Shown here one piece after another: positions 51,840 through 61,483 of a stretch of 64,000 nucleotides of DNA (positions within the stretch are counted from its first letter, which is position 1; the number at the start of each line of letters is the position of its first letter). The stretch is from Fibrobacter sp. (GTDB taxonomy: Bacteria; Fibrobacterota; Fibrobacteria; Fibrobacterales; Fibrobacteraceae). The stretch is from positions 62,001 to 126,000 of the forward strand of contig NZ_JAFWOM010000067.1 of the NCBI RefSeq assembly GCF_017545445.1, read 5' to 3'. Position numbers and translations under genes: made by a program. The notes beneath the pieces were generated by a model. It did no database searches. It worked only from the letters and a program-made list of their open reading frames with translations, and was not told the DNA's origin.

Positions 51840-52793
51840 ATGCCGGAAGAATTAATTGTTTTTACATTTCCTTTTTCGCCAATGTTAAATGTAATCCGCG
51901 ACGGATGTAACTTGCCAAACGTCAAATTCATAGTAATTGAAGACAACAGAAATATTTTAGTAAGAATTCTTTCAATGTTTTTTCTTTTTTTCAAAATGCA
52001 TTCATTAGCATTGTTATGCATGACGAATAAAAAAAAATATAACGAAATTCGAGATCTTTGCAAAAACACCAATCATTCCTTTTTATTCTGGAGTTCCGAC
52101 TACACCAAACATTGGTACATCATAAGCAAATTATTTAAAGCCAAATCGAAATATTGCTTTTCGTGGGGGCCCGTAGAAGAAAGCAGTCACCTAAGCAGAA
52201 AAATATTTTTCATAAACAAGGCAAAAAAAATCGGCATTCGTTTTTTTACGATGAATCCATTTGATGCAAAAAAATACAACATGTATTTAACAACGCAAGT
52301 CTATAGGAAAAATTGGAACATTACACAATCCACAATCAATAGCGATTTTTTCTTCCTTGGAAAAACAAAAGGGCGCGATGTTATATTGAAACAATTAGAA
52401 GAAAATCTAAAGCAAAGGCAATATAAAGTCAATTTCCAGCTATACGAGGATTTGCCAAAGCAATTCGTGACCTTTGAAGAATATATAAGGCAAGCTGCAA
52501 GCAGCCGTTGTATCGTTGACGTCGTTGCTACAAAATACAATCAAACAGGCTTAACATTAAGACCTCTAGAAGCTTTATTCTTCAAGAAAAAATTATTAAC
52601 CACTTGTAAAGATTTAAAAGAATACGATTTTTATCATCCCGACAACATATTCATCATTGACATAAACAATCCCTGTTTAGATGGCATAGAAGATTTCATG
52701 AGCAAGCCTTTTCATGAAATTGATGAATCCATTGCAAATCAGTACGACATCAACAATTGGCTCAGAACATACTTCATTAAAGAAACAAACTAA
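51840..52793 (+). CDS. Putative polysaccharide biosynthesis protein
   Basis: 317 residues, AT-rich. No clear family. The C-terminal half has CIVDVVATKYNQTGLTLRPL then EALFFKKKLLTT, like the donor-binding half of GT-B transferases or of LPS-modifying proteins that share the TGLTxRxxE pattern. N-terminal half is hydrophobic near 35-60 but lacks a signal. AAGGAGA precedes the ATG; the stop overlaps the next start (TAATG). Likely a transferase by context only. Confidence 0.6.
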   Translation: MPEELIVFTFPFSPMLNVIRDGCNLPNVKFIVIEDNRNILVRILSMFFLFFKMHSLALLCMTNKKKYNEIRDLCKNTNHSFLFWSSDYTKHWYIISKLFKAKSKYCFSWGPVEESSHLSRKIFFINKAKKIGIRFFTMNPFDAKKYNMYLTTQVYRKNWNITQSTINSDFFFLGKTKGRDVILKQLEENLKQRQYKVNFQLYEDLPKQFVTFEEYIRQAASSRCIVDVVATKYNQTGLTLRPLEALFFKKKLLTTCKDLKEYDFYHPDNIFIIDINNPCLDGIEDFMSKPFHEIDESIANQYDINNWLRTYFIKETN

Positions 52794-53809
52794 TGCTTCG
52801 TATAACAAATAACACCATCATTTACGTATTATGCCCATCATACATCAAATCAGGTGGGCCAGAACTGGCACATCAGTTGGTAAAGCAAATCAATGATTTT
52901 AATGGCCACGCGGAAATCGCATACTATGACATCGATAACAAAGATTTAAAAATAAACGATTCTTTCAAATGCTATGTTGATTCATTTACCGATGCAAAGA
53001 AAATAATCGACGAGCCACAAAACATCGTCGTTGTTCCTGAAACACGTCCTGAATTTTTAAATTGGTATAAGAATGTCCAAAAATGCATCTGGTGGATGAG
53101 CGTTGACAATTATTACATGGATCATTGTTTTTTTAAATCCCTATCTACGTTTGGCTACAACGGCATTAAGCGAATCGTCAATACAATTCTTAGCGAAATT
53201 AAAGGACATCCTTATATAAGCAACAACATTTTGCACCTGTATCAAAGCGAATATGCAAAGAATTTTCTAGTAAAAAAAGAGATAACGAATATAATGCACC
53301 TTTCGGACTACCTAAATTCCAGCTATTTAAATTTGAACATCAATACAGATCGGCAAAATCAAGTCCTCTATAATCCAGTAAAAGGCTTTAAAATCACCCA
53401 AAAATTAATGGAACTCGCTCCAGATATAAAATGGATTCCATTAAAGGGAATGACGACCGAACAAGTCAAGGAAACATTACTTCATAGCAAAGTTTATATC
53501 GATTTCGGAAATCATCCTGGTAAAGACAGATTTCCAAGAGAAGCGGCCATGTGTGGATGCTGCGTAATCACAGGAAAACGCGGAAGCGCATATTTTTCGA
53601 AAGACGTCCCCATTTTGGACGAGTTCAAATTTGACGAAACGAAAGAGACGTTGACGCAAATTATCGCGAAAATACGAACGTGCTTAAACGATTTCACTTC
53701 GCAAGTTCCCAAATTCAATAACTACCGCGAATTCATAAAAGGAGAATTCCAAATTTTCCAAAACGACGTAAAAAACATATTCCTGCAAAAAGACAGCCAA
53801 CTCTCCTAA
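52793..53809 (+). CDS. Putative glycosyltransferase of the polysaccharide locus
   Basis: 338 residues. The N-terminus IIYVLCPSYIKSGGPELAHQ recalls the acceptor loop of GT-B enzymes, and the C-terminal IDFGNHPGKDRFPREAAMCG and CCVITGKRGSAYF match a subgroup of capsule and LPS transferases whose donor site reads PGKDRxPREA. Sugar unknown. Translationally coupled to the preceding gene. Confidence 0.65.
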   Translation: MLRITNNTIIYVLCPSYIKSGGPELAHQLVKQINDFNGHAEIAYYDIDNKDLKINDSFKCYVDSFTDAKKIIDEPQNIVVVPETRPEFLNWYKNVQKCIWWMSVDNYYMDHCFFKSLSTFGYNGIKRIVNTILSEIKGHPYISNNILHLYQSEYAKNFLVKKEITNIMHLSDYLNSSYLNLNINTDRQNQVLYNPVKGFKITQKLMELAPDIKWIPLKGMTTEQVKETLLHSKVYIDFGNHPGKDRFPREAAMCGCCVITGKRGSAYFSKDVPILDEFKFDETKETLTQIIAKIRTCLNDFTSQVPKFNNYREFIKGEFQIFQNDVKNIFLQKDSQLS

Positions 53810-53821
53810 AAGCCCATAAAA

Positions 53822-55267
53822 ATGCCTCCGAAAAGCATCAAAAAGAATTATATCTACAATCTGCTCCAGCAAATCCTAGCATTTGCGACACCGTTGATTA
53901 CGATACCCTATGTATCCCGAGTGTTAGGCGCAGAAGGCATAGGCATTTATAGCTATACCAATTCTATTGCTTTTTATTTTACCTTATTTGCTGCTCTCGG
54001 TACGTCAACATATGGCCAACGAGAAATTTCGTATGTCCAAGATGACAAAGAAAAAAGAACTCAAGTCTTTTGGAATACAGAAGTCCGATGTATCATAACG
54101 ACATTAATTTGTTTAATCGTTTACGGCATATTCGTCTTTTTTCAAAAGCAGAATCAGTTCATTTATTTCATTCTGTCCATATCTATTATTGAAGTAGCTC
54201 TTAACATAACATGGTTGTTCATGGGCATGGAAGAGTTCGGTAAAATTGTCAAGTGCAACATTCTCGTTCGTATTCTTAATCTTATATTCATATTCACATT
54301 CGTCAAAAATAAAACCGACTTGCCAGTTTATGTATTTGGGCAAACAATCACTATGACTATAGGCTTTTTATGCCTATGGCCTTATCTCCCCAAATTTGTC
54401 GGAAAGCCTAAATTTAAAGATCTGCACCCATTCAAAGATTTTAAAGTCGTCATATCCATGTTCATACCGACAATAGCCATTTCCATATACACGGTACTTG
54501 ACAAAACAATGATAGGCGTATTAACAAACAATGCCGCCGAAAATGGATTTTACGAGCAATCCATGAAAATAACCAAAATTGCACTCACTTTTGTGACGGC
54601 TTTAGGCGTTGTCATGATCCCAAGAATAGGAACTCTTTTTGCGAAAAACGAACAAAAGCAAATACAGCAATACATGTACCAAAGCTACAGATTCGTTTGT
54701 TTTCTCGGGATTCCTTTTTGCTTAGGCATTATCGGAACTTCGTCAAATTTTGTTCCATGGTTCTTCGGGGCCGGCTTTGATAAAGTTATCCCAGTACTCA
54801 ACACATTATCTTTTGTAATTGTAGTCATTGCCATCAGCAATGTCACCGGCATCCAATATTTAGTACCAACCAAAAGGCAGAATTTGTTGACATTAAGCGT
54901 TCTTGTCGGAGCCGTAATCAATTTCATATGCAATCTAATAGCCATACCGAGTTATGGAGCTATTGGAGCAGCATTTGCCTCTATCGGAGCAGAAACCGCT
55001 GTTACTATAACGCAATTAGTCATCGTCCGCAAAGAAATCTCTTTCTGGAAAATTTTAAAAAATTCAGTAAAATACATAATAGCGGGACTCGTCATGTTAG
55101 CTTCACTTTGTTTTTTAAAGCAACATTTAACGAACACGATTATTAGCACAACAATACTAATCTCTTCAGGAGCCATTATTTATATTGGCCTATTATTCAT
55201 TCTACAAGACGATTTTTTATTGGAAAACGCAAATAAGCTAAAAAGAAAACTGCTAAAAAAACGTTAG
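53822..55267 (+). CDS. Wzx-like polysaccharide flippase
   Basis: 481 residues with about 12-14 membrane spans of the MATE/MVF type: NYIYNLLQQILAFATPLITI then PYVSRVLGAEGIGIYSY at the N-terminus, and AAENGFYEQSMKITKIALTF, a well conserved stretch of RfbX/Wzx proteins. It moves lipid-linked repeat units to the outer face for the Wzy-like polymerase. Last gene of the locus, convergent with the CotH gene. Confidence 0.9.
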   Translation: MPPKSIKKNYIYNLLQQILAFATPLITIPYVSRVLGAEGIGIYSYTNSIAFYFTLFAALGTSTYGQREISYVQDDKEKRTQVFWNTEVRCIITTLICLIVYGIFVFFQKQNQFIYFILSISIIEVALNITWLFMGMEEFGKIVKCNILVRILNLIFIFTFVKNKTDLPVYVFGQTITMTIGFLCLWPYLPKFVGKPKFKDLHPFKDFKVVISMFIPTIAISIYTVLDKTMIGVLTNNAAENGFYEQSMKITKIALTFVTALGVVMIPRIGTLFAKNEQKQIQQYMYQSYRFVCFLGIPFCLGIIGTSSNFVPWFFGAGFDKVIPVLNTLSFVIVVIAISNVTGIQYLVPTKRQNLLTLSVLVGAVINFICNLIAIPSYGAIGAAFASIGAETAVTITQLVIVRKEISFWKILKNSVKYIIAGLVMLASLCFLKQHLTNTIISTTILISSGAIIYIGLLFILQDDFLLENANKLKRKLLKKR

Positions 55268-55286
55268 TTCAAGAATTGTCACAAAT

Positions 55287-56591
55287 TTATTTCTCATTTA
55301 ATTGAGAATCAATCCATTTCGTTCTTTCTTTTATCCAATTTTTCAAATCATTTACAGCTTCATCATACGATTCATAGGAATTGCGGAGCCAACGTTTTGA
55401 CACACCCAAAATATCCCATCGTTTAAAATTATTACGTGCAGCAGACTTCAGTTTTAAAGAAACATCGTCTATTGAATCAAGTACAGATTCAAACAAATGG
55501 TGATTCTCTTTCCATTTTTTTACTGTGTTTATTTCATACAAAGAATCCCTGAACAGATAATAATTCCAATAATTACGGACATGCCATTTTTCAGTTAAAT
55601 TAAAATCTTCATAAGAATGATTTCCATAAGCCAAATCAAAATCCCACACAGGCCCCATTTTTATTTTTTCGCCCTGAATCCATGAAAAATATACGCTTGT
55701 TGTAAAATACCCATCTGGATTTTTTGTAAATTCCTGGACCCAGTAATGCTTTATACTTTCATCAATATCGATCCAATCATCTAATTTGTTGACTCCTGTA
55801 GTTTTAACAGTCTTCAAATACTTTTCAAAATTTTCAACATGCTTAAGCACCGTTTTCAAGACGCTATCATTCGCGTCCTTTGGATCATGCACCCTAAAAG
55901 CCCTTCCTTTTCCATCATCCGTTATAACATCTGAAAAAAAGACCTGCTCATAATTTCTGTATTTTGCATCGAATTCTACAATATAAGAGCTATCATCCTT
56001 AGGAATATTCACCCGATTCTTCGCGATTTTGATGGACTCCGCAAGCAGATATACACCTAGATATTCTCCATTCAAATACAGTTCTGCAAATTCACAACGC
56101 GGGGCATAATAAGCTTCTAGCGCACCGGACAAACGATATGCAATGTAATTCCGCATCAAAGATTTATCTGCATAATTCGCAATAAGAACCCAATCCTTAT
56201 CTTTGGGCATGCCAAACATAGACTGTTTTTTTTCAAACTCAATCTTATAGCTTTTTTTGGGCATTTCATTCCAGCTTGTGTTGCCTCGCCCACGAATAGT
56301 CAAATTCAATATTTCACTTTCATTAGTCGAATCGCCCCATATTTGCATTTTCGCAGGAATCTCAGTTTCGCGATCTTTTATCTGTTGCCGATATTCAGTC
56401 TCAATCACGATTCGTGAAATTCCTGCATAAGGATACTCCTTATCATCAGGCTTAAAAGATTCGGGATAATCTCTTGACAACGAAGATTGTTCATTAATAG
56501 ACTCATCCGCATCAAAGCTATCACCACATGCAGCAAAAAAGATCATGACAAGAGCTAGGCATAAAAACTGCATGTACGTAATCAAAGGCAT
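55287..56591 (-). CDS. CotH-like lipoprotein
   Basis: 434 residues. Lipoprotein signal ending FFAAC (Cys22). CotH kinase-fold signatures: LTIRGRGNTSWNEMPKKSY, DKDWVLIANYADKSLMRN, FAELYLNGEYLGVYLLAESI, and GPVWDFDLAYGN, which carries the metal-binding Asp of the family. CotH proteins phosphorylate other proteins or surface components; in cellulolytic bacteria many are cell-surface proteins. Starts 3 bases after the stop of the hydrolase gene, so co-transcribed. The upstream ribosome site is poor. Target unknown. Confidence 0.87.
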   Translation of the reverse strand: MPLITYMQFLCLALVMIFFAACGDSFDADESINEQSSLSRDYPESFKPDDKEYPYAGISRIVIETEYRQQIKDRETEIPAKMQIWGDSTNESEILNLTIRGRGNTSWNEMPKKSYKIEFEKKQSMFGMPKDKDWVLIANYADKSLMRNYIAYRLSGALEAYYAPRCEFAELYLNGEYLGVYLLAESIKIAKNRVNIPKDDSSYIVEFDAKYRNYEQVFFSDVITDDGKGRAFRVHDPKDANDSVLKTVLKHVENFEKYLKTVKTTGVNKLDDWIDIDESIKHYWVQEFTKNPDGYFTTSVYFSWIQGEKIKMGPVWDFDLAYGNHSYEDFNLTEKWHVRNYWNYYLFRDSLYEINTVKKWKENHHLFESVLDSIDDVSLKLKSAARNNFKRWDILGVSKRWLRNSYESYDEAVNDLKNWIKERTKWIDSQLNEK

Positions 56592-56594
56592 ACT

Positions 56595-57404
56595 TTAAGA
56601 CTTCAAAAATTCAAGTATTCTTGAACGATAGTCTGGAGCTTCGTCGTATGCGGCATGGCCATAATTTTCATAAATGTAAAGCTCAGTCGGGACTCCATTT
56701 TGCTTTAGCGTTTCTGCAATTTCCCTTGATGCGATTACGCCTAAAGTTTGGTCGAGTTCCGCGCCCAGAACAAACGTCGGGCATTTGATTTTGGAAAGGC
56801 CGTCGTACGCTTCGAATTCAAGGCAAGTCCGGGCCAAGATGCTAAAACGCTTCATGTCCTGTTCGGTCGCATTCGAGTTCATGTACATCAAAGTTTTTTT
56901 GTACTTGCGGATGGTCTTTTCCGAAAAAACTTTATCTATAAAATTCGAGCAAAGTGCTTCGACATCGCCTGATTCTGCCAAGCGTTTCCATTCCGTCATC
57001 ACCGCACGGGACATATCGTTCAATCGAGACGCACTGCAACCGAGCACCAAGCGTTCGACCTTTTGCGGGAACAGTTCTGCGATAAGCTGAGCGATCATGC
57101 CGCCTTGCGATATTCCAATGAAACAAGCAGACTTAAGGCCCAGAGCGTCCATGGCTTCGGCTGTGTCTATAGCCATTTGGTCCATGGGGTACGACTCGCC
57201 GAAATCTTTCTTGCGGTCGAATAGATAAACGGTAAAATCTTCCTTGAATATTTTATATGAATCAGCCACTAACGATGCGATGCTCATGGTGCTCTTAAGG
57301 CTCATGCCCGGCAGTAAAACAAGCGGACGCGAACCGGTACCAAATTTGGCATAATCCATTTCAAAATTTTCAGTCTTGACGGTATGTACTAAATCTTGTT
57401 CCAT
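56595..57404 (-). CDS. Alpha/beta hydrolase
   Basis: 269 residues from ATG 57404. Fold markers: PLVLLPGMSLKS (oxyanion region), nucleophile Ser in CFIGISQGGMIAQ, Asp in VLGAELDQTLGV and His in ENYGHAAYDEA complete a Ser-Asp-His triad. No signal peptide, hence cytosolic. Substrate cannot be inferred; the family includes esterases and C-C bond hydrolases. Between the AlkD-like and CotH genes on one probable transcript. Confidence 0.85.
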   Translation of the reverse strand: MEQDLVHTVKTENFEMDYAKFGTGSRPLVLLPGMSLKSTMSIASLVADSYKIFKEDFTVYLFDRKKDFGESYPMDQMAIDTAEAMDALGLKSACFIGISQGGMIAQLIAELFPQKVERLVLGCSASRLNDMSRAVMTEWKRLAESGDVEALCSNFIDKVFSEKTIRKYKKTLMYMNSNATEQDMKRFSILARTCLEFEAYDGLSKIKCPTFVLGAELDQTLGVIASREIAETLKQNGVPTELYIYENYGHAAYDEAPDYRSRILEFLKS

Positions 57405-57416
57405 AATCAAAAGATA

Positions 57417-58124
57417 CTATAATTTTAAAGTTTTCAAATATGTTTTTTGTTCATCGGTGATGCGATAGCTCTCAACCGCTTTTTGAATCGTCTTGTTGTG
57501 CGTCCATGGGGCAAGCACATGTTTTTCAATGAACGGCAGCGTCGCTTCGTACTGCTTGGCTAGAGCTGTTGCAAAGAACCAAGCCACCATCATGTTGAGG
57601 TAGTATTCCTCGCTGCGAATTTTAGAGACCCACTTCAAGAATTTTGGATTGAAGTTTTCATCTAAAAAGAACGACATCAACGTTTCAATGCCGAAACGAA
57701 CCGTATAGACATTGGTCACCGGCGCATTGATCCAACGTTCGACATCTTTCAATAGTCGCTCACGATATTGTTTTTTCGCAAACACCTTCGGACGCATCTG
57801 GTCGCAAGTCGCCCAGTTGTCGATGAACGGTAAAAAAGCGTCAATATGCGATACACAATCATCGTAATCTTTAATCAAGGATAAAATAAAAGCATGAACT
57901 TGATTTTCGTCGTAGTACTCATGCGGGAGCATTGAAAGGAATTTTTCTATATCAGGATGACTTGCAATTTTTTTTGCAATCGAGCGCAAGTCCGGAGTGC
58001 GTACGCCGATGATGGACTTTTCATCTGTTGTTGGGATCAGCTTGCTATGAAATTCCTTGAATTTCAAGTCTTGCTTTGCAAAAAGTTCTTTTTGAATTTC
58101 GTTAATGATGGTCATTTTTCTCAT
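57417..58124 (-). CDS. AlkD-like DNA alkylation repair protein
   Basis: 235 residues (ATG 58124; ATG 58115 also possible). HEAT-like repeats of the AlkD family: IIGVRTPDLRSIAKKI, HEYYDENQVHAFILSL, IDNWATCDQMRP with the conserved Trp/Asp region, and YYLNMMVAWFFATALAKQYE. AlkD removes bulky alkylated bases from DNA without base flipping. The ATG overlaps the stop of the preceding gene. Confidence 0.88.
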   Translation of the reverse strand: MRKMTIINEIQKELFAKQDLKFKEFHSKLIPTTDEKSIIGVRTPDLRSIAKKIASHPDIEKFLSMLPHEYYDENQVHAFILSLIKDYDDCVSHIDAFLPFIDNWATCDQMRPKVFAKKQYRERLLKDVERWINAPVTNVYTVRFGIETLMSFFLDENFNPKFLKWVSKIRSEEYYLNMMVAWFFATALAKQYEATLPFIEKHVLAPWTHNKTIQKAVESYRITDEQKTYLKTLKL

Positions 58125-58987
58125 TTGATATAGAATCCAACACCCCCGTTAAAAGCCCAATACGATCCAGAAAAACCGCCGAACATATTGACAGCCCCTA
58201 ACCGGAACTCTAGATATTTATTGATTCGCATCCCTAGCATAATATATTGCGTTACCACTAAAGGATAATCAAAATTGGCATTTAATTTGTCTCCGTCCCA
58301 ATCCTCACCGTACGATGGATGTGGCCTATAAACATTTATAGAATAGCTTATTGATACAGGATCTATATATGCACTGGCAAAACCGCCATATGTAAAATGC
58401 AACTCCATGTCAGAATTTTTGGTAAAAGAACCAGCAACGAGTTCCTCTTTTGAGGTCCATGCATATTTTACACAATTATACTCTGTGCCCGAATACTCAA
58501 AATTGCGGGCATGTAGCCAAATTCCAAGAGCAAAGCCGATTTCAAAATGTTCCGAATTAAATCCGAATAAAAAATTTCCATCTCCGCCGTTATCGATGCC
58601 CACATTTACGCCCCATAGCATATTTTCCATTTTCCGAATGAAGTCAAAGGAACCTGTTACAATAGGGAAGTTGATGGTATAGGCACCATTTACATTTTCT
58701 TGTATTGTGTCTATATTAAAACCATTGCAATTGACAATGTCTTTGCAATTTCCAACCTTGTTAACAATGCCGGAAAGTCTTTTCTTTTTATCGCTTCCGG
58801 GATGAACGTTTGCGGATAAACGCATTGTCGATTTGTGAGGTTCCAAATAACCGCCTGCGCCCCGTAGTTCATGCGCAGCCGCAACTTCCATATCGAAAGT
58901 TTCTACATGTCCGTAACTCCCCGTTATGGTGCAACCAGAGAGAAAGAATAAAATCAAGACGAAAAACAGCACAAATAAATTTTTCAT
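58121..58987 (-). CDS. Lipoprotein with beta-barrel-like C-terminus, unknown function
   Basis: 288 residues. Lipobox FFLSGC (Cys19). After about 60 polar residues the chain is built of alternating hydrophobic stretches with many Gly, Phe and Tyr (HFEIGFALGIWLHARNFEY, LEFRLGAVNMFGGFSGSYW), ending in aromatic NGGVGFYIK, as in outer-membrane barrels or cell-surface jelly rolls. No family recognised. Four bases separate it from the zinc-ribbon gene upstream, so they may be co-transcribed. Confidence 0.65.
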   Translation of the reverse strand: MKNLFVLFFVLILFFLSGCTITGSYGHVETFDMEVAAAHELRGAGGYLEPHKSTMRLSANVHPGSDKKKRLSGIVNKVGNCKDIVNCNGFNIDTIQENVNGAYTINFPIVTGSFDFIRKMENMLWGVNVGIDNGGDGNFLFGFNSEHFEIGFALGIWLHARNFEYSGTEYNCVKYAWTSKEELVAGSFTKNSDMELHFTYGGFASAYIDPVSISYSINVYRPHPSYGEDWDGDKLNANFDYPLVVTQYIMLGMRINKYLEFRLGAVNMFGGFSGSYWAFNGGVGFYIK

Positions 58988-58990
58988 ATG

Positions 58991-59722
58991 TTACGTTCTG
59001 ATACTAGCTTCTTCGAACTCTTTTAACTGCAATTCTTGAATCATGGTTTCGAGACTGCATAAATCATAGTCTCCATAAACTCTATCCGCCGTTTGCAGTT
59101 TGCGTCCATTTTTCCCATTTTCAACTTTTTCTTGAAACACTTTTTTGGCAAGCCGCCACTTCGCTAAAAAATTCTTGGCAACGGCAGTCATATCTTCAAT
59201 GAAGAAATTATTTACAACATGCACGTAATCCGAAGACGGTCTGCACTTGATGTCATGAATTTCTTTTTTACAGCATGGACAAAGAGCCGAGGCGACGCAA
59301 GAACCCGAAGATGGAGAATCAACAAATTTATAAACAACCGCAGTTGCCCCACAATCACACTCGACTGTGAACTGTTCACAGTTCCAAATTTTCAAAAGCG
59401 TAGCTAGCCTCAAATTGATAGAAACTGGCGCGCCGCAAAAATTAAACTCGCAACTCGTCCGCACTTTGACGGAATCCTCAAAAATATAATGCACATCGAT
59501 ATTGGCATAACGAGGTGTCGCAAAAATTTCATCCTTATGCCTGACAAGCATGCCAAGAGTTTCGAGCAACAGTTTGCGTTTGCGAGCAAAACGTTTCTCA
59601 CGCAAATTGAGAAGTTCCTTTTGTTCCTCTTCTTCTTGCTTTATGGCTTCCGCAATTAAAGGCATGCCCTCTTGCGTGGGCATACCTGATTGAACAAATG
59701 ATTTACGGGCATTTAGAGACAT
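58991..59722 (-). CDS. Zinc-ribbon-like protein of unknown function
   Basis: 243 residues, no signal peptide. N-terminal third is highly charged and helical (EAIKQEEEEQKELLNLREKR). The middle has Cys pairs fitting a zinc site (CDCGATAVVYKF, then CPCCKKEIHDIKC). C-terminal part is helical and basic-acidic. Family not recognised. AAGGAGTTCTTT precedes the ATG region. It leads the group reaching down to the CotH gene. Confidence 0.6.
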   Translation of the reverse strand: MSLNARKSFVQSGMPTQEGMPLIAEAIKQEEEEQKELLNLREKRFARKRKLLLETLGMLVRHKDEIFATPRYANIDVHYIFEDSVKVRTSCEFNFCGAPVSINLRLATLLKIWNCEQFTVECDCGATAVVYKFVDSPSSGSCVASALCPCCKKEIHDIKCRPSSDYVHVVNNFFIEDMTAVAKNFLAKWRLAKKVFQEKVENGKNGRKLQTADRVYGDYDLCSLETMIQELQLKEFEEASIRT

Positions 59723-59870
59723 AAAGAACTCCTTGGCGCAGCTTTTTTACTGACATCCATGCTATAAATATACGTGTAATTTTTAAAATAGTACACATTC
59801 GAAGGGAAAAATAAGATTAGGTTTTGTAAGTTCACAGCCTAACCAAAAGATTTTTCTGCATTTTGTAGCA

Positions 59871-61091
59871 TTAATCGCTAAAATAACCGCGTAGATTGTA
59901 AACCAAGTTGACCGAAATCCGACTAGCGTCAGAAAAAGACTGGCCCAAAGTCCAATCGTAGCGCAACATCAAGGACAGCCAATGAGACTTGGAACTAGAC
60001 GCTAAGAGGTTATACCCGATATCGCCACCCATGAACCAGCCTTTATACGATCTATCATACGCGCCTCCCCAAACAAAATCAATAAAGACGCCTTTACGCT
60101 GCGAGAACCTGTGGACCGATTCAAACGCCCATCTAGATTGGGTCTGGCCCATAGTACCCGCATAGTCCAGCTCCCAAAGCCAAGAATGATAATCCGAAAA
60201 ACCCCACACCAAGGCAAAGCGCAAATTCGGATACCATTTGCCATAAAGGTCCTTGCCACCAGCCGCCACTTCTAATCCGCCATAATCAGAAAGATAGCAT
60301 AACAGATCAACGAAAAGACCGGCAAAGAATCCATCGACAGAACTTGCAGATTGCGTGGCACGGCACCTCGCCTCATGGGTATTTGAGTAATCCAACACTT
60401 CGGTATCAGGGCGGTCGGGCTCCACCTCCTGATCCATAACCAGACATGTCAACGAATAAACAACAGATTGTATGTTGTCGTTCTGCGAGAACTTTTTATG
60501 AACTCCCTTGACAACCTTGGAACCATGCAAGCGCACCATCCCCACCCAATAATAATCTTTCAATTTTATCAAGAACATCTGAAGCTTAATCTTATAGCTG
60601 TCATCAGAAAGCTGATACCCAAGCACCTCAAGAGCCTTTTCCGCTCTTTGGGTTGCAAGATTCGCCTTACGATCTTCAACATCTACAATCACGGGATCCA
60701 TGAAAAATACTTCGGACGGTTTTTCGCCCTTGTAAATCTTGGGAGCGTATCCGAAAGATTTCGTAAGCATCGTTTCCACCGCATCGTCAACGTCATCCAC
60801 TTCCGCAACCACGGCAGAATCAGTTTCAATTTGGCCATCCGCCAGAAACTTTTTCATTTGTATTTGATGCATCACAAGGTTAGATGACGAAAAAGAAACT
60901 CCAACGTTTTCAACATTATGACTGGGAACATACCCCAATTCCGCCAAATAGACCGTCGCCATAGCCCGGAGTTTCTTCGACGAAAGGTCCCGCGGGCCAC
61001 GGCTTTCACCTTCAATAACTTGCACGCTCGCAGCACCAACATACGCAACGAAGAATATAAGCAAAGTAAAAACACGTAAAAATAAAGACAT
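59871..61091 (-). CDS. Exported protein with outer-membrane-like C-terminus, unknown function
   Basis: 406 residues. Signal peptide (LLIFFVAYVGAA). N-terminal domain (about 25-210) alternates strand and helix (KLRAMATVYLAELGYVPS) with repeated VEDRKANLATQRAEKAL-type helices; C-terminal half (about 240-406) is a series of aromatic amphipathic strands (LYGKWYPNLRFALVWGF, HWLSLMLRYDWTLG, SVNLVYNLRGYF) resembling a small outer-membrane barrel. No family recognised. Transcribed alone by position. Confidence 0.6.
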   Translation of the reverse strand: MSLFLRVFTLLIFFVAYVGAASVQVIEGESRGPRDLSSKKLRAMATVYLAELGYVPSHNVENVGVSFSSSNLVMHQIQMKKFLADGQIETDSAVVAEVDDVDDAVETMLTKSFGYAPKIYKGEKPSEVFFMDPVIVDVEDRKANLATQRAEKALEVLGYQLSDDSYKIKLQMFLIKLKDYYWVGMVRLHGSKVVKGVHKKFSQNDNIQSVVYSLTCLVMDQEVEPDRPDTEVLDYSNTHEARCRATQSASSVDGFFAGLFVDLLCYLSDYGGLEVAAGGKDLYGKWYPNLRFALVWGFSDYHSWLWELDYAGTMGQTQSRWAFESVHRFSQRKGVFIDFVWGGAYDRSYKGWFMGGDIGYNLLASSSKSHWLSLMLRYDWTLGQSFSDASRISVNLVYNLRGYFSD

Positions 61092-61236
61092 GAGACAAAT
61101 GTAGAAAAACGCTAACGTTGTAATAGCGAGTTTTTAATGTCTCGCATCGTCAATACTAGCTGAGTCTAGATATAAAATTTTTGATTACCCTACACTAGTG
61201 TCCACTAAAAATTTAACATAAAAAGAGATTGTCAAA

Positions 61237-61268
61237 AAGGTCGAGGGTTTCATCCTCGACTTTTTCTT
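61237..61268. terminator. Bidirectional terminator
   Basis: GTCGAGG / CCTCGAC stem with A-run on one side and TTTTTC on the other; it ends the transcript of the 61313-62454 pair and could also act on the other strand. Confidence 0.8.
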
Positions 61269-61312
61269 GTTTTTCGGTATTTCTTGCAGTCAGAAGTTCC
61301 TTAAGTGGGGCT

Positions 61313-61483
61313 TTATCGGTCAGCGAAATTCCTAGAATCATCAATAAATCCACTTGATGAATCCGCAGCACCATGAACGAGAATCACATTGTACTTTGCC
61401 ACTGATTCCATCGGTTGCGAAGGATGCGCAACAGAAGCAGAATACAGACTTAGAAGAACTAGAGCTAAAAGAAAATGTTTCAT
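61313..61483 (-). pseudogene. 5' fragment of an exported hydrolase gene
   Basis: 56 codons from ATG 61483 (TAATG overlap with the upstream gene, AGGAGG present): signal peptide FLLALVLLSLYSASVA, then YNVILVHGAADSSSGFID, the oxyanion-loop start of an alpha/beta hydrolase. It stops at 61313 where the fold has barely begun, so the rest has been lost. Too short for normal gene callers. Confidence 0.65.
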
